From assembly GCF_009730915.1 (NCBI RefSeq), contig NC_052496.1, positions 295,875 through 359,874 on the forward strand: a stretch of DNA of 64,000 nucleotides. The letters are read 5' to 3'. Shown here piece by piece: positions 33,066-44,811 of this stretch. Both the position numbers and the translations under genes were made by a program. Position 1 is the first letter of the stretch. Every line of letters begins with the position of its first letter. The stretch is from Dioscorea cayenensis subsp. rotundata. Lineage: Eukaryota > Streptophyta > Magnoliopsida > Dioscoreales > Dioscoreaceae. The notes under the pieces are model-generated. The model had not been told where the DNA came from. It did no database searches and saw only the letters and a list, made by a program, of their open reading frames with translations.

Positions 33066-35504
33066 AACATGCATATCATTGCATGCATGCTATTAATTAG
33101 TCTACGTAAAGAAATTAAGGAAATAATTAAAAGATAAACTACAATTGATACTCATAATGCTTACAGCGTAGTAAGGGACGGAGGCGACCACACTGTCCGG
33201 AGATGAGGTGTTGAGGGAGCCGGCGAGGGCGTGGACAAGGGCGTAAAGAAGCTGAGTAGAGCCGGCACCGAAGACGATGAACTTATCATCGGTGACTGCG
33301 TTGCCAACGGCGCGGTGAAGCATGCGAATGTGGCGTTCCAGTTCCGTCGTGATGTAGTTCTTGCCGGTGGTTGAGTAGCTCATCCGGTGCCATCCGGCCA
33401 CCACCACCGCGCTGTCCGCCGCGTGCTTCTCCCAGTAGGGTTTCAGAAATAGTGGATCTCCACTGTATATTATTATTATTATTATTAGCGGGAGAGGTAG
33501 ATACATATATGGTAAAAATAATACTCACATCTGACATGAAATTGTCATGATTTTGATAATAATATTTGAAATTTAATTAAATATATTATTATTTAAATTT
33601 TTTAAAAATAATACACTTGGTCTAAATTTTAAAAATTATTTATAAATTCTCTTATTATTTGAATGATTCTTTTAAATTTTTTTTTGTCAAATAGAGTTTA
33701 ATAAAAATATTATAATAAAACTATATATAAAAGATAAATTCATGCTATATATTATTTATAAATTACTCTCTTCAATAAATCATAATTAATTTATAACTAA
33801 ATTGTAAGTACTTTTGTGGTTTAGTAAAGCATTCCCTCAAATAATTTATAATTAATTTTGAACTAAATTACAAATATTTTCATATTGTTGCAATACAACC
33901 CTTCTAAATATATACAATTAATTGAAATTTATATTTGAACAATATTTTTATATAAAAAATTCATCAATTTTTTAAATTATAAATATTTTTTAATTATAAA
34001 TATTTGTGAAATTATAATTTACTTTTAAAATTTTGATATAAATATTTCAATATTATTATAATGTTATATGATTTTGACAGAAAAATTTGTAATGAAAGAT
34101 TGACACCTGGCACGAGACTATCATACTTTAATATATATAGATCATTACAAAACTTTTTTTATTGTTTTGAATTTGGTGACATATTTATTACATTTATTAT
34201 TAAAATAGATTTTATTTTTATTTTTTCAATTTTATTAAGAATAATTAAATTAAATTTTGGTCAACTTAACCATCCTTTGCTTGAGGTGATAATAATTCTT
34301 ATATAAAAATCTTTTTTCTTTTAACATTTATCCTTCCCAAATTATGTGAAGGATATATGAGACCATATTAATTTTTTTTAAAAAAATATAATAGTAGTGT
34401 TAAAGGGCACTAACAGCTGTTGACCAATAAAATCTTGGCTTTACAATTCTTTAAATTTTATAAATTTTTTAGGAAAATTATTTTTCAGGTTTTTTTTTTC
34501 AACGTGGACAAACCTATACCACGGGAGACTCCACATGGGCCATGCACAAGGAGCCCGGCCCATCATGCATTTGATGAGAATTGAACTTTCAACTCCTCCC
34601 ATGGAAAGGAATAACTTCACCATTGTGATGTTATTAGTTTTTTAAAATACCAAACATGCCCTTGCACACATGGCGTTGGATATGACATGATGATAACCCA
34701 ACATTAGTGAGATCTCCCTCAACAATGATGGTGTTCATCCAGAAGCAGAGTATTCTCTGATCCTCTCTTATCACATTCTGACATGTATGCTGTTATGTTT
34801 TTATGTCGTGATTAGGAATACGTGTCAAACTGTGATAAAAAAAACAGACTAAAAAATAATCTAGTTATGGAACAAAGCAAGATGACTTCACTAAAAAAGG
34901 GCTCTTGTCTTGGAAGCGCTTACACTAGTGCAAGGCGCACTCATGATATATAAGCAAGTGTGCCCAAATTTGAGGGTCAAATAAAGTACTCATAGACAAG
35001 CAAGTGTTTATGGTCCGGTTTATTTATAATTTATATGATTTTAAATTTAGAAATAATTTTTTTTAAAATAAAGATATTTTGAAAATATAAAAACTAGAAT
35101 ATTTAAGAAATTAAAAAGATGCACAGCTTCTCCATGTATCGGTGATTCGGTGGTCCATGCATAATTAACACAAAATAGTAAATTTATCCTCTAGTGTTGA
35201 AGTATGAAGGGAAGGAAGAACTAAACACTGACCTCTCTGCATTGGCTGTACAATTAGAGAAGAATATAGAGCAATCATCACCACCATAGCAAGTGTTGCA
35301 CTCGCATGATGGTTTACCGTCAACGATGTCGCCGTCAATATAAGCTTGGCCGTGGCCGGAGCAGTAGATAATGGCCACACCTTCAGCCTCGGTTGCCGCT
35401 TTCCGGGACCATCCAAGCTTTGGACAAGCAGAAACAATGGTGTGGCAGATAAGGATGAAGAAAAAGAAGAAAACTTCATTCTTGTGGATTTGAGACCCTG
35501 CCAT
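32032..35504 (-). CDS. alliinase-fold aminotransferase, TAR3/4-like (intact, block C)
   Basis: Five exons, complement(32032..32237, 32336..32628, 32732..33021, 33165..33462, 35233..35504), give 452 residues. The order is: signal peptide (residues ~1-26), six-Cys EGF_alliinase domain (YCSGHG...SCECNTCYGGDDCS, ~48-85), then the PLP-dependent alliinase/aminotransferase domain. Visible motifs are SPNNPDG (~230-236), HAYYWPH (~252-258) and TTSKLTGHAGSRFG, whose Lys (~277) should bind PLP. The family includes alliinases (S-alk(en)yl-cysteine sulfoxide lyases) and tryptophan aminotransferase-related proteins of the indole-3-pyruvate auxin route. I cannot choose between them from sequence alone. The EGF domain plus signal peptide fits TAR3/TAR4-like secretory or vacuolar members. 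The last intron uses a GC donor (CCAG|gcatgt). Start is the Met opening MAGSQIHKNE. It lies tail-to-tail with SAP3. Confidence 0.9.
33463..35232 (-). other. intron 1 of the block C TAR gene
   Basis: A 1.77-kb AT-rich intron carrying a SINE near 34492-34634. No other gene. It separates the EGF-coding exon from the catalytic exons, as in the second intact TAR gene. Confidence 0.7.
34492..34634 (-). mobile_element. tRNA-derived SINE in TAR intron 1
   Basis: On the minus strand an A-box-like CACAATGGTGAAG is followed by a B-box-like AAGTTCAATTCTC about 35 bases on, then a GC-rich body (GGGCCGGGCTCC) and an A10 tail. This is the usual order of a plant SINE. Target duplications were not resolved. 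Confidence 0.5.
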
Positions 35505-37175
35505 ATTCTTGATGTCAATAACAGAGTCATGTTGTTCTTGTCTATTTATACTAGTGAACTTTGTCTTCTTTGTTACGTAGTCCCTAATATTGTACATTCA
35601 TGAGAGGCATGAGGTGGAATATAGACAATTCTAAGCTTTGAATTGTATATATGACTGTTAATTCTCTTTCTAACTTGGAATTTGTTTTCTTCTCTTGCAT
35701 AATAATTAATAAGTATATTATGTGTCTAACTTATCCATATATATGACTATATATCTATATATCTATGGGTGGGTGTGATTTTTCTATTTAAAAAACAAGA
35801 AATATTCATTATTCAATAAGGATAATGGTAAGTAATCTTATTGGTTGTAGTGATTGTATTTGTTTGTTCCATTGACTAAGGGTGTCTCGCCCTTTTTCCT
35901 TAAGAGAAAAGGATGTAAGGGCTATGTGCAAGTACATTTATTTGTAAGCGTTGAATAGATATATAGTTCAATTTTTTCAATTAATGATGTTATATTTGAA
36001 GCTTGAATTTTCAAATTAAAAATTAATAATTTCCATTGGGAAATTTCCATACATAAAACAAACGTGTATAAATGCATCTGATGACCTTATTATTTTATTA
36101 GAGGTTTTAGGTAGATATAATAGATTTATTATTCTTATTTACTGTATGTGAAGTTACATGAAAATTTTAAAGATTTTTTATGTCTAATAATGAGAAGGCA
36201 TGAAAATTCAATGTACATATGTTGCGTGAATAATCATATCTTTTCAAGAACAATAATTGCCGTAGTGTCTTTCATAATCCATCGGTTTGTACAATTGTTT
36301 GTAAAAACAATATGACTTTGACTTTATGAACCAGATGCATGTATGCATGCATTTGTGGACCATAACTTATGAGCTTTCTATTTGTTTTTCAAATGTTCAG
36401 TTTTTCTTTGTGAGCTTTTGTTTAACAATCTTGAACTTCATTCTTAAAAAATATTAATTAAATATCCTTTAACTGCCGCTCATGGGAAAAAAAAATTAAA
36501 GTTTTGGGAGACTTGAGAACGAAGCCTAAATTCCCGAGACTTCGTAGCTTAGTTGTATTAGTCCCATTGTTAAAAATATTAATATTAAATATTTAAAGGT
36601 CTTGAGTTTGTAATAAATATTCGGTTGTGGGTATTGACTTAATTATAATCTGAACCCTATGTCTTTGGGTAAAAATGTACTTGTTAGAGTTTTAATTTTT
36701 GCCCCTAAAAATACCCTTATAGTAGCATTTATCGCATTTGTTAATAAAATTGAGTTACAAATAAACATTAATTGATAATTCATGAATATAATTAATATAT
36801 AATAATCGCTCATATATATATATATATATATATTAGGTTGGCATGTGTATGTTTTTATTCTATATAATTGAGTTTTTATACACCCTCAAAAAACTAATAT
36901 TTGTCTATATATTTATCATTAATAATCAGTTCGTATTTTTTTCTACTTTGTCAATTAAAATAAAAATATAATATAAAAAAATATTTCTACTAATGATAAA
37001 AAAATAATAGAACATTGAAGAGTAAAAATATTATATTACACAGCTTTTTTTTTATAGAAAAAATTACACAGCCTTGTTGATGCATTTATATTTTCATTGT
37101 CACAATTATTACCGCGACTATTCCTACTACCACTAAACACGCTTTTAATATACAATTTTTTTATGTCACGCATGT
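35505..37175. other. intergenic DNA upstream of the block C TAR gene
   Basis: AT-rich, no supported gene. Around 36545-36640 a weak A-box-like TAGCTTAGTTG and B-box-like GGTCTTGAGTTTG may be a decayed SINE. Confidence 0.4.
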
Positions 37176-37183
37176 GGTCCAAC

Positions 37184-38089
37184 CAAGCTTGTCAGACCCG
37201 GACCGGCCCGGCCGGTTCAACCGGAAAAACCGGGAACCGGCCATGTGGCCCGCCCGGGTATACCCCATTGACCCGGGTATTAAAAAACCCGGTGTTAACC
37301 CGGTGACCCGGGCGGTTCAACCGGGAACCGGTTGACCCGGCCGGGTCAATCGGGTCACAATGTTTATTTTTTTTTCATTATTTAATAATTTATTATTATT
37401 TTTCTCATTAAAAAAATCACAAAAATCGTGTATATTTATTAATATTAATTTATAATTTATAATCAATAAATAGAATTACAATATATATATATATATCATG
37501 AACATACCAACAAAAAAAGTAACATTTAAAAAAATAAAATATATTAATGTGTTATGTAAATACTTTCTAAAAAAATTAATTTATTAAGAAAAATAAAAAC
37601 AATAAATGAGTGTAGTTTTTATTATAAAAATATAAAATTAAAGTATTCTAATTAAATAAAAAATATAAGAAAATTTAAAACAAAATAAAAACTCAATTGA
37701 GATATAAGAATTAGTGAATTAAATTTCTTATTTATTTTAACAAAATCAACCAATAAACAAATAAATAAATAAATAACATCGAGAGAAGTTCGATAATTAT
37801 ATATTAATATATTAAATTTGTAAATATTTAAAAAAATGTAAAAATAAATGACATAATTAGAAAACTCTATTGTATATAAGTCATGTATCAATTTAAATAT
37901 CAAATTTGAGTAGGTTTTTATAATATAATTATGGGTTTAATATTATATTTGCTTATTATTAATTATTATAATATTTTTTATATTTAATTATTGACCCCGG
38001 TTCAACCCCGGTTCGACCCGGTCGAACCCATTGACCCCTGACCCCTGGGTTTAGCCGGGTCATTGTCCGGGCCGGGTCTGACAACCTTG
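37184..38089. mobile_element. non-autonomous hAT-type element
   Basis: A 906-bp element with terminal inverted repeats CAAGCTTGTCAGACCCGG (left) and CAAGGTTGTCAGACCCGG (right, reverse complement), 17 of 18 matching. It is flanked by an exact 8-bp duplication GGTCCAAC (37176-37183 and 38090-38097). The subterminal regions are full of CCGG/CCCGG words and the middle is AT-rich. An 8-bp duplication and CA-starting ends fit the hAT superfamily. No transposase. Confidence 0.85.
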
Positions 38090-38097
38090 GGTCCAAC

Positions 38098-39065
38098 TAC
38101 TTTTATACCCTTTTAATATCATTTTACCCATTTTTTCCCATTTTTTTTTCTTTTTTTTTAATAATAATTGTAATAAATTTGTTCATAATTAACAAAGATT
38201 TTCATTAATTCAACATTTATATAAAGTCAAGTTTTTTCCCATCTCTTCAAAAATTACATGACAAGAGAAATTAAGATCATGGGACTATGATCTTGGATAT
38301 ATCATTTTAGACTGATGTAGCAGGCTTTCATTGTGCCATATATTAATTTGGCCCGAATAATAAATCTTTAAAGAATCATTAAGTTATCTTAATTGATGTA
38401 TCTTTATACTAACTTATCTGTTTAATACTCTTAGATGATGGTGCTTGTCACCTATATATTCATCAAATGAATAAATAAATAAAATCAAACTCTAATTACT
38501 TTCCACCTAAACAAGGTAATAACTCCTATTCAGCAAACCCAACAAAACTTTTTCACATTAACACAAAATATGCCACAAAAAATTAAAGAAAAATAAAAGT
38601 CAAAGTCAAAAAATTCATAAGTTGTGTTTTAACCACTTTATTAAAAATAAAAAAGTCATCTAATATCTGCTCTATAACTTGCATTTAGCCACCTCAAGAT
38701 AAGTGTTTTTTTCCCATGTTTTGTGAATATATATAATAATTCCATTGTGGCTCCAAAGCTTGCTGATAGAACATGAGATCAAAAGCAAAACATACTAAAA
38801 ATCCTACATCAAAGATAAGATGTCAGCACAAATCAAAAGCAATTCAAACACAAAGATCATAATTGTGACGAGCACAACCAAACAATGAATACACACCTCA
38901 ATTCAATGAAAAAAATTGGAAAAATTTTATTCCTCACTTCTATAATAGAGTTTTCTAGTAACAAAAAAAATTATCGAATCTCTAGTATCATTAATAAAAT
39001 TCTTATCAAAATTTCTATAAATTGGATACGTGGCCAACTCATTTTACATATATATATATAAGAAC
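38098..39065. other. intergenic sequence, nothing recognised
   Basis: AT-rich DNA between two hAT-type elements. No supported coding frame. Confidence 0.5.
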
Positions 39066-39073
39066 TGAGTAAA

Positions 39074-39651
39074 CAGAGGCGGACCCAAGGGGGACTAATA
39101 GAGGCTAAAACCCCCCTCGGCGTCAGAAATACTGTTTTTCAGGCGTTATAAGATTTGATGATATCGATTTTTCTATACTTAAACTAATGTTAAATAGACT
39201 ATTTTGATACATAAAAGTGTAAAATGGAGTTGTGCTTGAGTGGTTAGTGAGCATGTGTTTTTTTTCACATTTTATTTTTTAATTTAAAAATTAGTAGGAT
39301 TTTAAAATTTTAATAAAAATTTATAAAAATATTAAATATCTTATATAAAAATGTTAGTAATTTAAAAAAAAAAAGTTGAAATTGATCGTGAGGTATCGTA
39401 AATATATTATAACATATATACATATATATTTTTTAAAAAGTTGAGATGCGTTCTTTTATTAGCTGAATTATTGAAAATCTTATATATTTGTTATAGATAA
39501 TAAGTGTTTTTTTAATGCGTATTCAAAATTTTGTTATATTAATACATTAGTCTTCATTTAAATTAATTATTTTGTTGTATTATTTTTTTATTTTTTTATG
39601 TTTTGTTTTGAGGTTTTAGTACCCTAGCATCGAATCCTAGTTCCGTCACTA
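39074..39651. mobile_element. non-autonomous hAT-type element
   Basis: A 578-bp element with short terminal inverted repeats CAGAGGCGGACC (left) and TAGTGACGGAAC (right, reverse complement). It is flanked by an exact 8-bp duplication TGAGTAAA (39066-39073 and 39652-39659). No coding capacity. The ends 'AGGCGGA...CCCCCCT' recall a common plant MITE family. Confidence 0.8.
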
Positions 39652-39659
39652 TGAGTAAA

Positions 39660-40627
39660 CTAAATGATAAAAAACTAAGAATTGAGGAGATCCTATAGGA
39701 ATTAAACCAACAAAATTAAGAGTCGCTAAGATCACTAAAATTTTAACATAAAACCCTAAAAAATAACTAAATCGAATAAAAAGTTTAAATTTAAGAGTAA
39801 ATATAATAAAGACACTGTAAAATGAGACGAGTGTGTTCAAAGCAGAAAAAAAAATCTCCTACTCATTGGCGTGGGAGCCGTTGGAAGGTATGAGAAGATG
39901 GAGAGAACACCATGTTTGAAAAGAAGAACAGAACACTGCTTTAATTTCTTTTACATTGGGGTGGCCCAAACCAATGACTCACCAGAACAAACCAATGACT
40001 CATCATAACCATTACTACACTAACCAATGTGTTTAAACTATTAGCTTGAAAGCCATTGTTTTGAGAATTTATGGGCTGATTTAGCATAACCATTCCTCTC
40101 TATAAATAGGCAATGAAGCTCTCATTAAACACACAACTAAGGGAAGAAGCAAAGTGAGAGTGAGAAAATTAGAGAGAAAAAAGACAATGAGAAGAGTGAG
40201 AAAATATTTTAACAGAATTAGTCTATTCTCCTAATATATATAAGAAAGAGAGTACCGGTTTTTTCCTTATTATTAGAGAGAGTTTATAACTCCAAAAAAA
40301 ATTCACTTAATAAATTCTTTAATCTTTTTTCATGATTTTTATTCTAATTATTTATGGGTTTTTCCAAGTAATATCTTTGTATTCTTTATTTTTCAACATT
40401 TATTTTGTTTATTTTACTAAATTAGTAGCAATGGTTTCACGACCCTGACGGACATCATCTACTTAATTAAAGCTCTACCTTGATTTTAAAAAATACTAAT
40501 TTATTTTTAATAAATAAGAATAAGTCATAACCTTTAATCATCGCATTGCATTGAAAAAGAGTTCAACTATCAACATTCCCACATGAAAAAAATGAACTGT
40601 CACCCGCTACTACAAGATGGATACCAC
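39660..40627. other. intergenic sequence with no supported gene
   Basis: A stretch near 40100-40270 is AG-rich with 'CTATAAATAGG' at 40100-40110, which could be a TATA box of an untranslated or decayed transcript, or an LTR-like fragment. No coding frame follows it. Confidence 0.4.
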
Positions 40628-41419
40628 CACTACACCAAATTAGGCTTTTCGTGGCGTTTTATTAGCGGCGTTTTATGTAAACCCCGCTAATATTTTATAT
40701 TTTGCGGCGTTTTTTGGTCATAAATGCCAGCATGTGATTTTGTGCACTTTGAGTGATTAAAACACGAGAAAATATTTTTTATTAGCCATGTTTATTTTAT
40801 AAGACGCCGGGATTTTTTTTTAGTGGCGTTGAATCAAAAAATGCCTTGAGCCGTATTATTGGAGAAATCAGGGCAAGGAGGGAAAAATTCAATCAGTGTT
40901 GTTTATTAGGGAAAACGCCACTAATTTAGTGGCGTTTATTCATAAAAACGCCACCAAATTCCGGCGTGTTTCATCAAAAGGCCACTAAGTTGGGTGGCGT
41001 TTTTGAAAATAAACGGCACACTAATACCGGCATTTATTTACAGAAACGCCACCAAATTTGGTGGCGTTTTTGTAAATAAACGCCACCGAAATAGTGGCGT
41101 TCATTCACAAAAACGCCACCAACTTCCTGGCGTTTTCAAAATAAACTCCACCATATTCATGGCGTTTATTTACTAAAACGCCGCTAAATTGATGCCGTAT
41201 TCAAGAATTTGAAAACAAGCTTAGAGCGGCGTTTTGTTTATAAAACGCCACTAATTTGGCGCCGTTTTTATGTTTAAACGCCGTGAATTTACCGACGTTC
41301 ACTTCAGTGGCATGTTTCTCGGCGTTTTCTAGATTCGCCGGGGTATTGTGGCGGCTTTTATAAACGCCGCAAAACCCATTAAAAAACGCCGCCAAAAGCC
41401 CCCTCTGGTGTACGTAGTG
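40628..41419. mobile_element. CACTA-type fold-back element with GGCGTTT arrays
   Basis: A 792-bp element starts CACTACACCAAATTAGGC and ends as the reverse complement of CACTACGTACACCAGAGG, the CACTA signature. The inside is dominated by alternating inverted units such as GTGGCGTTTTTGTAAATAAA followed by CGCCAC, forming many short hairpins. It resembles the subterminal repeat regions of CACTA elements collapsed together without transposase. The expected 3-bp target duplication is not exact (CAC versus GCA). Confidence 0.75.
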
Positions 41420-41806
41420 GCACTTTTGATCTCCTTTGTCATAGGGATATCTCTTTTAAAATATTTCAAGTGATTTATATAATTTTTCAAAAATATCACT
41501 GCCAAATTCAATCGTTCTTAACTTGTGATATCACTGATATGTCAGCTGATGGCATGGGTCCATATATATATATGCATAGATCAATATAAACCTAGCTAGT
41601 TCCCCTTGTAGCCTTCTTCACCAACTAGTTTTGATAATCATGATCATATAAAAGTGCCATAAAAACGAAAACCAAAGAATGCATTGTCTTTAAATTCTGA
41701 TCACCAAATCAAGCACTGCATCTTATTGATGACTAATTAACTTATATATATAATTAGTTACAATCAACAAGACACTTGTTCATTGTCAAATATAATCTAT
41801 AATATC

Positions 41807-44760
41807 TCAAATAGAACTTATGCTCGAATGATCAGAAACCAGAGCATCCATTTTTTGCACCAACTGATCAAAATCATCTTGTGTTTTGACCAAACTCAAT
41901 CTAACGTACCGATCATCGGCTTCAAATAAGCTACCTTCACGGCAAATTATACCCGCATTTTTTAGCACAACATCACATTCTTGGTCTTCATCCCTCTCGC
42001 ATTTCAACCAAGCATACGCTGCAAGAATATTTTCAATCTTATATTAAGATATTGTTATCTTATTATATATGCATCTCTATTATATATATATATATTATAT
42101 GCATGATATTACATATATATATATGATTATTACCGGGAGAAGGATCTCTGATGGTTTTGAAGTAATTGCAATACTGAGAAGGAATAGTTTGAAGAGAGAA
42201 ACGTTTAGACTTTGAAACAACTTTGTTAAGTTTGGTCCATCTCTCTCTCATTGTTTGGTATCCAAATGAAAAGATGTCACCTTTTCTTCCATGTTCTGCA
42301 AGTATAACTTTGATGATCTTCAACATCCTCAGTTGTGTATCCCGAGACACACCCATTGTGTTCAATTTCATGTAATATATCGCCTTCTTGTAAACTTGCT
42401 CATCTTTTATCAATGCCCATCTACAATATATACAATTCATCTCAACCTTGTATATATGCAGTTACATAATTAATAGAAGTTCAAAGAAAAGTATTAGTAG
42501 CAAGAGAGGGTATTACCCAAACCTACTGCTGGCATGGCCGGAAAGTTTGGAGCTAGAGAAGATCATGACATTGTGATCAGAAGGGGCAGGGATGGCAGTG
42601 AAGTGTGGCCAGTAATAAGCATAGTCATAAATGACTGATGAACCACCAAGAATAGACTGTTTAAGAAGTCCATCAGGATTGTTAGGTGAAGTCACAAACT
42701 CAATGAAGTTGTTCATTGATCCATCTGATGATGATGATGATGATGATGATATTGATTCATTAACCCAGCTTGATGTCACTCCTCTCCATTCTGCCAGTTT
42801 TGAATTAAAGAGATCCACTTGCATTTTGTATACCTACGTACATGCATAAATAATATCATTAAAGCACTAATTAAGTAACGAGCTCTCTAAAGTGAGTCAT
42901 CGAGATATATATATATATATATATATATAAGAAAACTAACAGGGTAGTAAGGAATGGAAGCGACGACGCTGGCAGGGGAGGAAGAGTTATGGGGAGAGAG
43001 AGCGTGGACAAGAGCATAAAGAAGTTGGGTGGAGCCGGCGCCGAAGATGATGAAGCGATCGTCGACGACGGCATTGCCGACGATGCGATGGAGCTTTCGG
43101 ATATGTTGCTCAAGCTCAACGGAGATGAAGTTTTCTCCGGTGGCATCGTAGCCCATCCGGTGCCATCCGGCCACCACCACTGCACTGCCCTTTGCATGTC
43201 TGTACCAGTATGGCTCCAGAAACAATGGATTTCCACTGCCATTTAATAATAATTATTATAATAATAATAAGATTATTATTAAAAGTTCAACTCCTCAAGT
43301 GGTATGTGGAAACAGAGAATAATGCTAATTATACTTCATACAAGGGTCTTAATTTTTATTATGATGTTTTTCAAAATTAAAAGAATCTTTGATGCATGTT
43401 TTTATAATTTTTTTTTTTTTTTTGTGATTTTTAACATATTTTTTATATTTATTATTTGGGTGTTTCCAGTTCCTGAATAGAAGAGATCAAAATTAAAAGA
43501 CTCAATACATGCGGTCAAAAAAAATCTGGAGTTTGCAGACTTTCTGAAGGGTGAGTCGAATAGCCTCTAATAATTAAGAGTAGCATTGTGTGGTAGTTAG
43601 TTTACTAGTACTGACACCTTGAGCCTCAGATATTTTTTTTTTCTTTTCTAATCAAAGAACCTATGTTGTCTTTGTTTTTTCCCTTGTTGTTCACATTTCT
43701 ATTTAGCCAACGTATTTTCCCTTGTCTTTGTTTTTTTTTTGGTCCCTTTTTTTTTCATCTACTCTTTTTTTTCTTGCAAGTAAAAATTTTAGGATTTTAC
43801 TGTTTTTGATGATTGAGTTTCAATTTATTTTTTTTTCAATTACCCTATATTGATTCTATTCACTGAGAAGTTACCCATAAAATTCTAATTAATTTTTGCT
43901 GAATTAGTCATTAGAATTAAATGTCATACATTAAACTAAAGTTATTTAATTCAAACTAGCTTGAATACATCAGTAAGGTGTGCGGGAAATACACATCAGC
44001 ATATACCTCATAAAGGGCTTCTCATGAAATGCTGATGTGTATGGTGATATGTATTTCTAACACACTTTGCTAATGTGTTCAAACCAGCGTGGATTAAATA
44101 ACTTTAGTTTAATACATGACATATAATTTTGGTGGTCAACTCAGCAAAAATTGATCAGAATTTTATAGGTGATTTCCTGATGAAACAGAATTAATGTAGG
44201 ATGATTGACAAAAATTTTTTTTTTGAAATTCAATGAGTAAAGTGACAAACTATCATAGTACAGTGGCCTCTTAAAATTTTTACCCATTTCTTTGCTTATA
44301 AATATATCCCAGCACTATCATCAACATTGCTGTGTTCATCAAAGCAATGAAAGTAATAATAATAGAGTAATGTTATATAGAGCGAAGCAATTACAGGAAC
44401 CAGCCACACAACTGATGTGGCTGGTAACATGGCAAACGATTTAAGTTTTTTTCAATAAAAAATTAAAAAAAAATTAAAAAAATTAAAAAGAGAGTAAAAG
44501 AGCCTATTGTCTCTTTTACTTTATCACTCTCTCTCTCTCGTGTGGCTCAATGGTCCTGACGCAGAGCCACACGAGAGAGAGTGGCAAAGTATAAAAGACA
44601 ATCGGCTCTTTTACTTTCTTTTTTTATTTATTTTTATTTTTTTTATTAAAAAAAATTAAATCGTTTGTCATGTCACCAGCCACATCAATTTGTCATGTCA
44701 CCAGCCGCATCAGTCATGTGACTGGTTCGTGTGATTGCTTCACTCCACATAGCATTACTC

Positions 44761-44811
<51 letters not shown>

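Larger units (their letters stand above)
30560..33080. repeat. right arm of large palindrome (block C)
   Basis: Reverse complement of 24023-27200 (see that entry). It contains SAP3 and exons 3-5 of the intact TAR gene. Beyond 33080, exons 1-2 of that gene have no counterpart in the left arm. Confidence 0.9.

Noticed and set aside
36545-36640. Possible SINE
   Set aside because: The A and B boxes are both poor matches and no tail or duplication is visible, so it is mentioned only within the intergenic entry.
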